A DNA stretch of 64,000 bases from DTU052 sp050951725. Lineage in GTDB: Bacteria > Bacillota > Syntrophomonadia > Syntrophomonadales > DTU052. The notes beneath the pieces were generated by a model. The model saw nothing but the letters and a program-made list of their open reading frames with translations, was not told the DNA's origin and made no database searches. Shown piece by piece: positions 8,310 through 17,529 of this stretch. Position 1 is the first letter of the stretch; every line of letters begins with the position of its first letter. The DNA lies in assembly GCA_050951725.1 (NCBI GenBank), contig JBMNJO010000001.1, positions 620,001 to 684,000 on the forward strand. Direction: 5' to 3'. The translations under genes were made by a program, and so were the position numbers.

Positions 8310-9902
8310 CTACCAGGTATCAATAAACGAATGTGTAACCCCTTTTCGCGGATTAGCCGCCGTTGACTTCAAGCCGCGCATTACCCACTGCCGGGTATCG
8401 ATGGGGTCAATCACTGAATCGATCTCCAGATAAGCGGCCATATTGACAGCTTTTCCATTCTCCAACATCTCATCAAGGAGCTTGTCGAACAGGGCTTGTC
8501 GTTCGGTCGGATCTTCGATTGCATTCAGCTGTTTTTCAAAACCCTTTGTCACCGCTCCTTCAAGTCCCATGGCACCAAACTCACCAGTAGGCCAGGCGAC
8601 GCAGAATACGGGGTCATGAAAACCACCCTTGGACATGGCTTGAGCCCCCAGGCCATAACCCCGGCGGAGCACCACCGAGAAGTAAGGTACGGTTGTGTGG
8701 GAAGCATTGGCAAACAGGCGGCATACATGGCGTACCTGCCCATGAGTCTCAATCTCTGGCCCCACCATAAATCCGGGGGTATCAATCAGAGCCAGGATCG
8801 GTAAACCGTGAACATTGCACAGCTGGATCATGCGCGATGCCTTGTCCGCACCGTCAGCATGGATTGCACCACCCATGAATCTGCAGTTATTGGCGATAAC
8901 GCCGAATGGCCGGCCTTCGATGCGTATCAGAGCGGTTATAATATCCTGACCAAACTCGGGTCTTAGTTCCAGGACGGAATCTACATCCGCCAGTGTCTTT
9001 ATGACCCTTCGCATGTCGTAAACGCGACGTCTGTTTTTCGGTATTATCTCGCGCAGCCGCATCTGATCCGGAGCTTGCCAGTTATCTATCGGGCCCTGGA
9101 AATAGGACAGATACTTTTTGGCTACGGCCACCGCCTCCGCCTCATCCTCAACCAGAATGTCGATGACCCCGCTCTTGGTCTGTACGTCAGCCGGGCCAAC
9201 CTCCTCGGGAGTGAATGTGCCTAGTCCGCCACCTTCAATCATAACCGGACCACCCATGCCGATATTGGAGTTTTTGGTAGCAATGATCACATCACAGCAT
9301 CCAAGCAGGGCTGCATTGCCCGCAAAGCAGCGCCCGGAGACGATACCAACCATTGGTGCTTTACCAATATAAGCTCCGAACATGGAAAAAGTGGAGTTGT
9401 CCAGACCACAAACCAATATGGAGTTTGCATCCACATCACCTGGTCTGCCGCCGCCGCCCTCGGCAAAGAGTATTAAAGGCAAATGCTGTTCGTGTATCAC
9501 TTTTAATAGGCGGTCTTTCTTGCGGTGATTGAAATAGCCCTGGGTGCCTGCCAGAACGGTATAGTCATAGGCCATAACAGCACAGCGCGATTTTTCGTCA
9601 CCAAAAAGATCACCATTTATCGTACCAATCCCGGTAATAAGACCGTCTGCAGGGGTTCTGGTTCTGAGATCCTCTTCCGAGCGCCGACCCCGTTGAGCAG
9701 CCACCGCTAAGGCCCCATATTCAATGAAACTATCTGGATCAAACAGGTCTGTCACATTCTCCCGAGCCGTCCGCTGGCCTTTCTTTTGCCGTTTTGCAAC
9801 CGCCTCAGGACGGTTCTCATCAAGGGTATAAGAAAAGCGCTGATACATCTCCGCCAATTCCGGACGGATTGCTTCGTCATTTGGTTTGTTGGAATTAGCC
9901 AA
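8310..9902 (-). CDS. Biotin-dependent acyl-CoA carboxyltransferase subunit A (PccB/MmdA-like)
   Basis: The product is about 530 residues from the TTG at 9902, which has AGGAAGG 8 nt upstream; a GTG at 9932 lacks a site. Both crotonase-fold halves are complete: N-half TPADGLITGIGTING, AEGGGGRPGDVD and GRCFAGNAALLGCCDVI; C-half GRPFGVIANNC, LIDTPGFMVGPE and RRGYGLGAQAM. The family moves a carboxyl group between carboxybiotin and an acyl-CoA, in carboxylases, transcarboxylases or Na+-pumping decarboxylases. The gene has its own sigma-54 promoter and terminator and is a paralogue of subunit B. Substrate not determined. Confidence 0.88.
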   Translation of the reverse strand: MANSNKPNDEAIRPELAEMYQRFSYTLDENRPEAVAKRQKKGQRTARENVTDLFDPDSFIEYGALAVAAQRGRRSEEDLRTRTPADGLITGIGTINGDLFGDEKSRCAVMAYDYTVLAGTQGYFNHRKKDRLLKVIHEQHLPLILFAEGGGGRPGDVDANSILVCGLDNSTFSMFGAYIGKAPMVGIVSGRCFAGNAALLGCCDVIIATKNSNIGMGGPVMIEGGGLGTFTPEEVGPADVQTKSGVIDILVEDEAEAVAVAKKYLSYFQGPIDNWQAPDQMRLREIIPKNRRRVYDMRRVIKTLADVDSVLELRPEFGQDIITALIRIEGRPFGVIANNCRFMGGAIHADGADKASRMIQLCNVHGLPILALIDTPGFMVGPEIETHGQVRHVCRLFANASHTTVPYFSVVLRRGYGLGAQAMSKGGFHDPVFCVAWPTGEFGAMGLEGAVTKGFEKQLNAIEDPTERQALFDKLLDEMLENGKAVNMAAYLEIDSVIDPIDTRQWVMRGLKSTAANPRKGVTHSFIDTW

Positions 9903-10053
9903 TAGAACATCCTTCCTTTCGTTATTCACCACTTTGGGTTTACATTTTTTTAAAAAATCACAGCCGTAAACGTGATTAGACTACTAAAGATAGTATGATA
10001 CTGCCAACCCCCGAACCATACACCTGCCCGGGAATGTATATATAATATTTTTA

Positions 10054-10069
10054 TGCAAAAAGTGTGCCA
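10054..10069 (-). promoter_or_regulatory. Sigma-54 promoter of carboxyltransferase A
   Basis: The minus strand reads TGGCACACTTTTTGCA, an exact match to the -24 (TGGCAC) and -12 (TTGCA) elements with correct spacing. It lies about 150 nt before the chosen start codon, in an otherwise gene-free 525-bp interval. Confidence 0.85.
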
Positions 10070-10154
10070 CCATTATTTGGAGTTTGATAAAAGCTTGTAT
10101 TATAGGGTTTTAAGGATTTAATCCGGTCGTCAAGTCATGAAAAAATCATTAACC

Positions 10155-10230
10155 TGCTGTGTCAGTTTCGCCCTCTCGGAATATGTTACACTTTTAAGCA
10201 GGATTCCTTTTACTATTTTTGTGTCACAAT
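10155..10230 (-). promoter_or_regulatory. Possible activator-binding region for carboxyltransferase A (weak)
   Basis: Two GTGTCA half-sites (10159 and 10221) and a GTTACA (10185) lie 90-160 bp upstream of the sigma-54 promoter. They resemble half-sites of the GWGTC-N6-GMCWC elements at the other island promoters, but no full inverted repeat is present. Confidence 0.4.
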
Positions 10231-10298
10231 ATGTTGGCGTTGGTTTCGGATACCGGACAATATGAGTTAGAAGGAGTAGTTGGTGATCACATAAAAAC

Positions 10299-10330
10299 GA
10301 ACAAACCCGCCTCTTTTGACGGGTTTGCTC
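10299..10330 (-). terminator. Terminator after carboxyltransferase B
   Basis: On the minus strand GAGCAAACCCG pairs with CGGGTTTGTTC (one G-T pair) across a short loop and is followed by GTTTTTAT. It separates the biotin carrier/carboxyltransferase B unit from carboxyltransferase A. Confidence 0.82.
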
Positions 10331-10427
10331 ATCTATCTAATAAGGGTGTAAGTTGGAAACGCCAAGTTTAGTGCGTTTGGCAAAATATAACCATCCTATT
10401 TATAGTATCAATACTCTATTTTCTGGC

Positions 10428-12038
10428 TTACCAGGCATCAATAAAGTTATGCTTGGGCACAGGCTTCGGCTTGGCCATCGTTGATTCCAGGTTCCGCATA
10501 ATCCATTCCCGGGTATCAGCCGGGTCGATTACCGCATCGATCTCCAGATATGCGGCCATATTTATGGCTTTTCCTCTGGCGATCTGCTGGTTTAGAAGCT
10601 TATCGAAAAGGGCTTGCCGTTCCACCGGGTCTTCAACAGCATTAAGTTGCTTCTCGTAACCTTTCTTAACGAAACCCTCCAATCCCATGCCGCCAAATTC
10701 TCCGGTCGGCCAGGCTGCGATTGGGCTCTGGGTAAAGCCGCCTTTAGCCATGGCCATGGCACCAAGTCCATAACCCCGCCGTGTTACAACTGAAAGATAC
10801 GGAACTGTCACATGGGCGCCATTTATAAACATGCGGCACACATGTCGAACCTGCGCCCGCTCTTCAATATCAGGGCCGACCATAAATCCAGGTGTATCAA
10901 CCAATGACAGGATCGGCAATCCATGTGCATTACAGATCTGCATTAAACGGGCCGCCTTGTCAGCACCCTCAGCCTCTATTGCACCAGCCTGCCACTTACA
11001 GTTATTCGCAATAACCCCAAAGGGTTGTCCTTCTATCCGGATGAAACCAGTAATCATACCGAGGCCAAAATCCTTTTTTAACTCCAGGAACGAGTCTACG
11101 TCCGCCAGAGTCTTGATCACCATCCGCATGTCATAAACACGGCGGCGGTTTTCCGGTATCAGTTTGCGTAGTTTTGTCTGGTCAGGAGCCTCCCAGTTTT
11201 CCGTCTTGCCCTGGAAATACGACAGATACTTTTTAGCTACGGCTACCGCTTCTACATCATCCTCAACCAGGATGTCAATTACACCATTCTTGGTTTGTAC
11301 ATCTACCGGGCCAACTTCCTCGGGAGTAAACACCCCAAGTCCGCCTCCCTCGATCATGACCGGGCCACCCATACCAATGTTGGCGTTCTTGGCCGCGATA
11401 ATCACATCACAACACCCCAAGAGTGCTGCATTACCAGCAAAGCACCGGCCCGAGACAACTCCGACAATAGGCGCTTTGCCGCTATAGGCTCCAAACATGG
11501 CAAAGGTAGTACAATCCAGACCGGCGACCATTAGCCCGGTAGGGCCATCGGCATCCACATCCCCGGGTCTGCCCCCGCCACCTTCGGCAAAGAGGATCAA
11601 TGGCAAGCCCTCTTCATGAGCAATCCGCAGCATACGGTCTTTCTTGTGATGGTTAAAGTAGCCCTGGGTGCCGGCCAGGACCGAGTAATCATAAGCCATT
11701 ACAACACAACGGGATTTATCCGGTCCGAACTGGGTACCGTTTATCGAACCAATTCCAGTAATGATACCATCAGCCGGAGTACGAGCCCGAAGGTCATCTT
11801 CGGAGCGGCGTCCACGCTGGGCCGCAATTGCCAATGCGCCATACTCGACAAAACTACCGGGGTCGCACAAGTCTTCCACATTAGCACGTGCTGTGCGCTG
11901 ATTGGTCTTCGCCCTTTTAGCTACCACATCAGGACGGTTCTCATCCCGGATATAAGAATAACGTTTGTACATTTCGGCCAATTCTGGACGTATTACATCA
12001 TTATCGGCTTTCTTTCCTGGAGTGCTGATAACGAACAC
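10428..12038 (-). CDS. Biotin-dependent acyl-CoA carboxyltransferase subunit B (PccB/MmdA-like)
   Basis: The 536-residue paralogue of subunit A is closely similar along its whole length and has the same motifs: AEGGGGRPGDVD, GRCFAGNAALLGCCDVI, GQPFGVIANNC, LVDTPGFMVGPD and RRGYGLGAMAMAKGG. Differences cluster in segments near the acyl-CoA pocket (for example CKWQAGAIEAEGADKA versus CRFMGGAIHADGADKA in A), compatible with a different substrate. It probably starts at GTG 12038. It lies 169 nt downstream of the biotin carrier gene with no promoter or terminator recognised between them, so the two are probably one transcript. No biotin carboxylase is nearby. Confidence 0.88.
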   Translation of the reverse strand: MFVISTPGKKADNDVIRPELAEMYKRYSYIRDENRPDVVAKRAKTNQRTARANVEDLCDPGSFVEYGALAIAAQRGRRSEDDLRARTPADGIITGIGSINGTQFGPDKSRCVVMAYDYSVLAGTQGYFNHHKKDRMLRIAHEEGLPLILFAEGGGGRPGDVDADGPTGLMVAGLDCTTFAMFGAYSGKAPIVGVVSGRCFAGNAALLGCCDVIIAAKNANIGMGGPVMIEGGGLGVFTPEEVGPVDVQTKNGVIDILVEDDVEAVAVAKKYLSYFQGKTENWEAPDQTKLRKLIPENRRRVYDMRMVIKTLADVDSFLELKKDFGLGMITGFIRIEGQPFGVIANNCKWQAGAIEAEGADKAARLMQICNAHGLPILSLVDTPGFMVGPDIEERAQVRHVCRMFINGAHVTVPYLSVVTRRGYGLGAMAMAKGGFTQSPIAAWPTGEFGGMGLEGFVKKGYEKQLNAVEDPVERQALFDKLLNQQIARGKAINMAAYLEIDAVIDPADTREWIMRNLESTMAKPKPVPKHNFIDAW

Positions 12039-12072
12039 CTTCTCTCTTCATAATTAAGCCATCCAATCACCC

Positions 12073-12107
12073 CTGGTCCTGTATTGACCCAAAAGTCACA
12101 GGGCCAG
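12073..12107 (-). other. Hairpin between biotin carrier and carboxyltransferase B genes
   Basis: CTGGTCCTGT (12073-12082) pairs with ACAGGGCCAG (12098-12107), with one G-T or mismatch pair. There is no T-tract, so it is not a standard terminator. It could be an RNA stability or processing element setting the carrier to transferase ratio. Confidence 0.35.
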
Positions 12108-12207
12108 AGCGAGTTTATGTCATCAATTATCCATAAACAATGTTTTTTAAACCATCGACATCGGATAGAGCTGATACCTGGCTATGTTTTCACAGACCGG
12201 GGATCGT

Positions 12208-12420
12208 TTATTCCATGACTATCAATACTTCGCCTTCAGCTACTTTCTTGCCTACTTCAACCTTGATCTCTTTTACTACACCGTTCTCAGGTGCGTATAC
12301 TGGATTTTCCATCTTCATAGCTTCCAGGATTATTACCTCGTCATCCTCAGCTACATTCTGTCCTACCTCAACCAGAATCTCCACAACCTTCCCTGCCATT
12401 GGACTTTCAATTACCTTCAC
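12208..12420 (-). CDS. Small biotin carboxyl carrier protein (biotinyl domain only)
   Basis: The 70-residue protein is a single biotinyl/lipoyl domain: ESPMAGKVVEILVEVGQNV, then EAMKMENPVYAPENGVV with the biotinylated Lys at residue 36 in AMKM, and VAEGEVLIVME at the end. It has no N-terminal linker or membrane part, so it is shorter than AccB (about 150 residues) and the 1.3S transcarboxylase carrier (about 120). The GTG start at 12420 follows AAGGAGG. It is the first gene after a sigma-54 promoter and precedes carboxyltransferase B, its likely partner. Carboxyltransferase A may share it. Confidence 0.92.
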   Translation of the reverse strand: MKVIESPMAGKVVEILVEVGQNVAEDDEVIILEAMKMENPVYAPENGVVKEIKVEVGKKVAEGEVLIVME

Positions 12421-12621
12421 TTTTCCTGATTCCTCCTTAATTTGTTCTCGATTTTATTATACTGACGTCGGTGGTAATTTCCCTGCCATTTGATTCTTCA
12501 CCCCGGGTTTAACGAGTTCGATCACAGTAGAGCCTTATACGAAAGATCGAACAGCAGTATATACCCTCAACCCAACCAGTATGTTGCATTTCAATCAAAA
12601 TTAATGGTTACAATACATTAT

Positions 12622-12637
12622 TGCAAAATCCGTGCCA
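12622..12637 (-). promoter_or_regulatory. Sigma-54 promoter of biotin carrier / carboxyltransferase B unit
   Basis: The minus strand reads TGGCACGGATTTTGCA, identical to the consensus TGGCACG-N4-TTGCA. It lies about 200 nt before the biotin carrier start. Confidence 0.88.
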
Positions 12638-12727
12638 ATTGAGTATGTATTTGTTGCGTTACAGGGAAACCCGGGTTTTATGGCGATCAATGGGGGATGT
12701 ATCTCAATTGCGTATTCCGCAAGTATC

Positions 12728-12815
12728 GGGTCAGTCCGGCGCACCTAGTGTCACTTCCGACACACATCATGAGATGGGCCTCTTTCTCTTATAGTTCACG
12801 CGTCACTCATGGCGC
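12728..12815 (-). promoter_or_regulatory. Upstream activator sites for the biotin carrier unit
   Basis: The best element is a perfect inverted repeat GTGTC-N6-GACAC (12748-12763) centred about 118 bp upstream of the -24 box. Two weaker relatives flank it: GGGTC-N6-GCGCA (12728) and GCGTC-N6-GGCGC (12800). Position and symmetry fit binding sites of an enhancer-binding protein. Confidence 0.6.
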
Positions 12816-12843
12816 AGTATCAACAGTCAGATCAAACCCCAAA

Positions 12844-12894
12844 AGAAGGCGTGACGACCGTGATAGGAGATATCCCGGTCGTCACAGACCTTCT
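12844..12894 (-). terminator. Terminator after the CaiC-like ligase gene
   Basis: GTGACGACCG (12851-12860) pairs with CGGTCGTCAC (12876-12885). The stem is extended by AGAAGG/CCTTCT outside and followed on the minus strand by TTTT. It isolates the ligase from the downstream biotin carrier unit. Confidence 0.8.
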
Positions 12895-13023
12895 ACAGCA
12901 GAATAGAGGGTCTAACATTATCTTGTTTTACTAATGGCTCAGGCGTATTTGTTGGGCGGTCGATACTTGCCTGGCCTGATCAGTTCAACAGATCATGCGT
13001 GTTATGTCCTATGTCCTGTCCCG

Positions 13024-14754
13024 TTATGACTTCAAATTCAATTCATTAATTATTTCATTGCGCAGCTTGTATTTCTCGATCTTGTTTGTAGCCGTCCGCG
13101 GGATTTCACTCTTAAAAGATATATACTTTGGATACATGAAACGAGGCAGTTGACTCTTAAGGTCCTCCTTGAACTGCTCTTCATCAAAAGCCGTTCCCTC
13201 TTTGGGGACTACCACCAGAGCGATTTCGTTTTCGCCACCCTCTTCGGCCGGTACCGGGAAAGCTGCCGACATCAGAACCCCAGACAGCGCATTGGCTGCT
13301 TCCTCGATCTGCAGTGGAGATATATTCTCTCCTCTTCTTCTGATAACCAGGCCGATCCGGTCTACAAAGTAGTAATGACCTTCCTCAGATTGATAGACCG
13401 CATCCCCGGTATGATACCACAGGTCCTGGAAGGCCTTGACTGTTGCCTCGGGACGTCCATGGTATTCTTTGATCATCCAGTGTTCCTTTTTCGGCCGTAT
13501 CAGCATCTCGCCAACCGTTCCCGGAGGTACTTCCATGCCTTTTTCATCAACAATCTTTATTTCATGATAAGCCGATGGTTTACCCAACCAGCCCTTCTTA
13601 ATCAGTTCACTGTCTTTGACCGCACTGATGGTGGGAAGGCCGTACTCTCTTGACCGGCGCAGCATTTCTTCCTTGGGCATACCCTTCCAGAGATCAGGAG
13701 GGGTACCTTCCTCGAGTTCCTCATCAATGTAACCAGCCAGAGGGTTTCCGCTTTCAGTTGAACCATACCCGGTTACAATAAAATCGAAGCCAAAACGTTC
13801 GGCCAATCGACGGTGAACACTAGGCAGCAGAGGATTGGTATGAACCCATTTCAGTGAGTTCCGCTTGTCATCGGGCGATTCCGGGTTATTAAGCAGCCAT
13901 TGCATTACGACATCAAGGAGCTGGATTTGGGAGGCTCCACACTTGTGAATCCGTTTCCAGAATTCATTGGGGCTGAATTTATCCCATACTGCGATCTTGC
14001 AGCCAGACCAGACCGCAGTTCCCAGGTCCTGGTATGCAGCCGCAACATGATACATGGGCAGATCGGTATACAAGACATCCTCGGACGTAGTCACTAATCG
14101 CCGGTTCAGGTTATAGTTGACCATATAGCGGTAGGGTTGAACTACCCCTTTGGGCAAACCGGTTGTTCCCGAAGTATATATAATATTCGCCTGGTCCCAA
14201 ATATTGAGTTCAATTCCCGGGTTCTGGTCATTGCCTGTCAGCAGGGAGTCAAAATCAATAGTCTTGAGCTCGGCCTGCCTGTTGGCATGCTCTTCGCTAT
14301 AGTCGTGCTGTCCAGGTGAGGGTTTGTAAAGTATTACACTTTTACCTTCCAGTCCATCTTTGATTTCGTTTAGAACCGGTATCATACTTACATCCGAAAT
14401 CAGGCACTTGGGTTTGGTATCACCTATTTGAAATGCGATTTGTCGCGCCGCGTAATTAAAGTTGACAGGAGCAAAGATAGCCCCACACTTCCAAATGCCG
14501 TACATTGAAATCGCCGTGATAAATGGGTTCCTGAGCAGCAGGCATACTGTATCCCCTTTTTGGATACCCAGAGCTATTAGACTGTTTGCCAATTGGTTTG
14601 CCAGAGAATTGAATTGCTTAAAAGTCAGGGTTTGGTCTTCTTCCCCATAGTAGAAAAATGGTTGGTCTCCCTTTCTTTCGGCCCAAATCTCCAGTCTCTG
14701 AGGCAGAATTTCGGTCCCCAGATCCCACTCCACTGGTCTAGAACTTGTGCTCAT
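13024..14754 (-). CDS. AMP-forming acyl-CoA ligase (CaiC-like)
   Basis: The 576-residue adenylate-forming enzyme has the P-loop YTSGTTGLPKGVV (about residues 193-205), the GYGSTESG motif, WYHTGDAVYQ, the hinge RRRGENISPLQIEEA and a C-terminal NKIEKYKLR carrying the catalytic Lys. The RRRGENIS and NKIEKYKLR patterns are those of crotonobetaine/carnitine-CoA-ligase-like members rather than FadD. The family activates a carboxylic acid to its CoA thioester with ATP. ATG at 14754 follows AAGGAGG. It has its own sigma-54 promoter and is transcribed separately from the two other ligases. Actual substrate unknown. Confidence 0.87.
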   Translation of the reverse strand: MSTSSRPVEWDLGTEILPQRLEIWAERKGDQPFFYYGEEDQTLTFKQFNSLANQLANSLIALGIQKGDTVCLLLRNPFITAISMYGIWKCGAIFAPVNFNYAARQIAFQIGDTKPKCLISDVSMIPVLNEIKDGLEGKSVILYKPSPGQHDYSEEHANRQAELKTIDFDSLLTGNDQNPGIELNIWDQANIIYTSGTTGLPKGVVQPYRYMVNYNLNRRLVTTSEDVLYTDLPMYHVAAAYQDLGTAVWSGCKIAVWDKFSPNEFWKRIHKCGASQIQLLDVVMQWLLNNPESPDDKRNSLKWVHTNPLLPSVHRRLAERFGFDFIVTGYGSTESGNPLAGYIDEELEEGTPPDLWKGMPKEEMLRRSREYGLPTISAVKDSELIKKGWLGKPSAYHEIKIVDEKGMEVPPGTVGEMLIRPKKEHWMIKEYHGRPEATVKAFQDLWYHTGDAVYQSEEGHYYFVDRIGLVIRRRGENISPLQIEEAANALSGVLMSAAFPVPAEEGGENEIALVVVPKEGTAFDEEQFKEDLKSQLPRFMYPKYISFKSEIPRTATNKIEKYKLRNEIINELNLKS

Positions 14755-14894
14755 GTCTTGTCCTCCTTACTATTTTCGCCTGGCAGGTGTTAATAGTCGG
14801 CGCCACAAAAGGTCACGAACGAGTCAACTATCCTATTGTCGCTTGAAAGGCGCCAACCCAAATTGTTAACTCGGCCCGGTTTGTCTTAAGATTG

Positions 14895-14910
14895 TGCAAG
14901 ATCCGTGCCA
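14895..14910 (-). promoter_or_regulatory. Sigma-54 promoter of the CaiC-like ligase
   Basis: The minus strand reads TGGCACGGATCTTGCA, an exact -24/-12 match. It lies about 140 nt before the ligase ATG. Confidence 0.88.
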
Positions 14911-15018
14911 AATATCGATTGATTACCTCTAATTCTGAACATTGCTATGATTAGGCAGGATATAGACTGAGCCTGGATTGAACTTGAAGGGCAATTTACT
15001 GAGTAGTATCCGCTCAAA

Positions 15019-15085
15019 TGAGTCATTGCCGACTCATTCAAAAACCGGACCTGGTGATGAAGAATTAATCTCCCATTTCCGACTC
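15019..15085 (-). promoter_or_regulatory. Upstream activator sites for the CaiC-like ligase
   Basis: A perfect inverted repeat TGAGTC-N6-GACTCA (15019-15036) is centred about 118 bp upstream of the -24 box, the same offset as at the biotin carrier promoter. A half-site TTCCGACTCA lies at 15077-15086. The rest of 14755-15341 holds no gene; a weak GGTTGA/TCAACC hairpin (15265-15295) near the regulator stop lacks a T-tract. Confidence 0.65.
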
Positions 15086-15341
15086 AATCATGGTACTGTG
15101 GGTGGGATTGTAATGTTAATGCGGCATTAAGGGTAGGAGTAGGATCAGAGCGGACGCTAAAGAACGTACATAGGTATTAAACATACCAAGGAACATCTCT
15201 TAAGGCGCATGGATTCATCTGCATCTTGTTATACACCAATCGGTGATTGGATATCATGCTCCTAGGTTGATACATGCTGATTCATGATTTCAACCCAGGA
15301 GCCCACAGTGAATAGTATCAGATCTTACAGTTACCCATGAC

Positions 15342-17262
15342 CTAACTTATTCCACATTTCTTCATCCGCCGATACAACGTCCTCCTGGACATACCCAGGG
15401 CCTTAGCGGTTTCAGATCGGTTGCCCTGATGTTTCTTGAGGGCGTCGATAATCATTTGTTTTTCAAATTCCTCAACACTCGAGTAATACTTGTTACTCTC
15501 CTGCTCGTTGGAGGTAAACGGTAACAGGTGGCTCTCAACCTGATCAAGCGTTATTACCTTGCTGGTACTCAACAAGACTGCGCCCTCTATAATATTCTGC
15601 AATTCACGCACATTTCCCGGCCACTCGTATTCCACGAAAGCCTTTATTACATCAGGGGCAATATTCATCTTGGGCTTGCCCATGGCAGCGCAGAATTTGG
15701 CTACAAAGTAGTTCGCCAGTAATTCTATATCGCTTCCCCGCTCCCTCAAAGGCGGTATGTTAAGCCGTACAACTGCCAGACGGTAGTATAAGTCCTGCCG
15801 AAACCGGTTTTTTCTAACCTGGAACTCGATATCCTTATTGGTAGCGGCAATAATTCGAACATCTACGGGGATCGTCTTGTTGCCTCCCAAACGGGTCACC
15901 TTGCGTTCCTCGAGAACCCTTAACATTGTGGCTTGAAGACTCAGCGGCATGTCTCCAATCTCATCCAGGAATATGGTCCCCTGGTCAGCCAGTTCAAACT
16001 TGCCCATGTTTCCGCCTTTGCGAGCTCCGGTAAATGCCCCATCGTCATAACCAAACAGCTCGCTGGCGATTAAGTCACGGGGCAGAGCCGCACAGTTGAT
16101 GGCCACAAAGGGATGATTCCTCCTGTTACTATGATTATGGATTGCCTGGGCCATCAAGTCCTTACCGGTTCCACTCTCACCGGTAATAAGCAGATTGGAA
16201 GTTGTTGATGCGGCGACTTTGGCACTGTTTAGAATCTGCTTTAGCGAAGAATCGTTACCAATGAAGTCATCAAAGGTAAACTTCGCATTACCTCCAGTCC
16301 AGTTTCTGATCATGTGGTTCACCCGACGGCTCTCTCTGATATTGATGACTGTGTAGCCAGGTTGTCCCATCGCATTGCAGGTTATATTGCACTGAAAACG
16401 ATCACCACTCCCGGTTAGGGTTACCCTTTCATCATTCATGGCCTTGCCTCGGGTAACTATATTGACAAACCGCTGGTTATCAACGCTGGGCTCCAGGATA
16501 TCAATGAGGTTCTGCCCCAGAGGGTTTCCTACGTTTACTCTTAAGGTCTTGATACATTCTCCATTCATACATACGATTTCTCCGTCGTCCTTTACAACCA
16601 TCAGACCTTCCGGCATGGTATCCACGATTTCCTTCTGAAACTCCTTGGCTCGCCTAAGAGCCAGTATAGACTCTATGTGTTGGGCAGCCATAACCACCAT
16701 ACCCAGTGAGTCTTCATTTCCCCGACCGGCCGGCACCGTCAGTCCGAAACCGCCAATTAATACGCCATTGTCCCTAATCGGAGAATAGAACCCGTCACAC
16801 ACACTGCCCATCAGGGTAAAATGCTCATATCCCCAGTACAGCGGTTGGTTTACCCTGCGCCAGCCCAAGTGATCCCCCTTGAGTACCGACCAGCCTTTCC
16901 AGCCAGATTGAACCTTCTATCATGTTGCCAAACTTTGCCCATTCTGAGGCTTCATCATCTCCAATGATGATCAGAGCAGTTGTATTGTCATCTACCAGAG
17001 ATACCGCACACCGGGTTCCAGCGATAAAGCTGACCAGATTCTCCATCACCGGACGTGCAGCCCTCATCAAATACTCATTTTTACTCCTGAGCCGTTCCAG
17101 TTCCGCCCTGGTAACAATATTAGGATTCTTCTTCATATATGGGTCTACTCCGTATTGATAAGAACGCTCCCATGAGCTCAAAATCTCGGGTCTCAAAGTC
17201 TTTCTGGCTTCGGGGTTATTATGGAGTTCCTCCCATTTGCGTCGCCGTTCTTTTCGGTCCAT
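15342..17262 (-). pseudogene. Sigma-54-dependent activator (AcoR-like), split by a single-base frameshift
   Basis: Restoring one frame gives about 639 residues: an N-terminal sensor region with a GAF-like segment, an AAA+ sigma-54 interaction domain (GESGTGKDLMAQAIHNHSN, the GAFTGA loop in YDDGAFTGARKGG, FLDEIGDMPL) and a C-terminal Fis-type HTH (RSETAKALGMSRRTLYRRM). The start is ATG 17262 behind AGAGGTG. The reading frame breaks at the GGGG run (CCCC on plus, 16831-16834): the N-terminal frame stops just after AVLGI, while the next frame continues GYEHFTLMGSVCDGF, the expected continuation. One G too many explains it. Either a real inactivating mutation, a sequencing error, or slippage. It lies among the five sigma-54 promoters it would be expected to control. 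Confidence 0.85.
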
Positions 17263-17381
17263 ATTTGTGTCACCTCTGGCCCATCCTCTTTCATAACAGT
17301 ATACAACCAATAAGTATTTTGAACAATAGCCAAAACCGTCCCGGTATAGCCGCAACGTTTACGTTTCCACGACAAAAAAGT

Positions 17382-17409
17382 GAGACCAGGCTCGGACTTA
17401 CCTGGTCTC
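17382..17409 (-). terminator. Terminator after acyl-CoA ligase 2
   Basis: GAGACCAGG (17382-17390) pairs with CCTGGTCTC (17401-17409) around a 10-nt loop, followed on the minus strand by ACTTTTTTG. It separates ligase 2 from the regulator gene. Confidence 0.82.
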
Positions 17410-17529
17410 TAAACATTTAAACTGTAAAATCGGGTTATCCTCTTAATCAAGTTGTCATAACACCCGTCCGGAGCACGAAATGAATAAAACTCCCCAGACT
17501 GAATGAAATGTTATATGGGACACACTGTA

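Noticed and set aside
12184..12493. Plus-strand open frames opposite the biotin carrier gene
   Set aside because: No ribosome site or family match; the minus-strand biotinyl domain explains the openness.
15265..15295. GGTTGA/TCAACC hairpin as terminator of the regulator gene
   Set aside because: Short stem, long loop and no T-tract.
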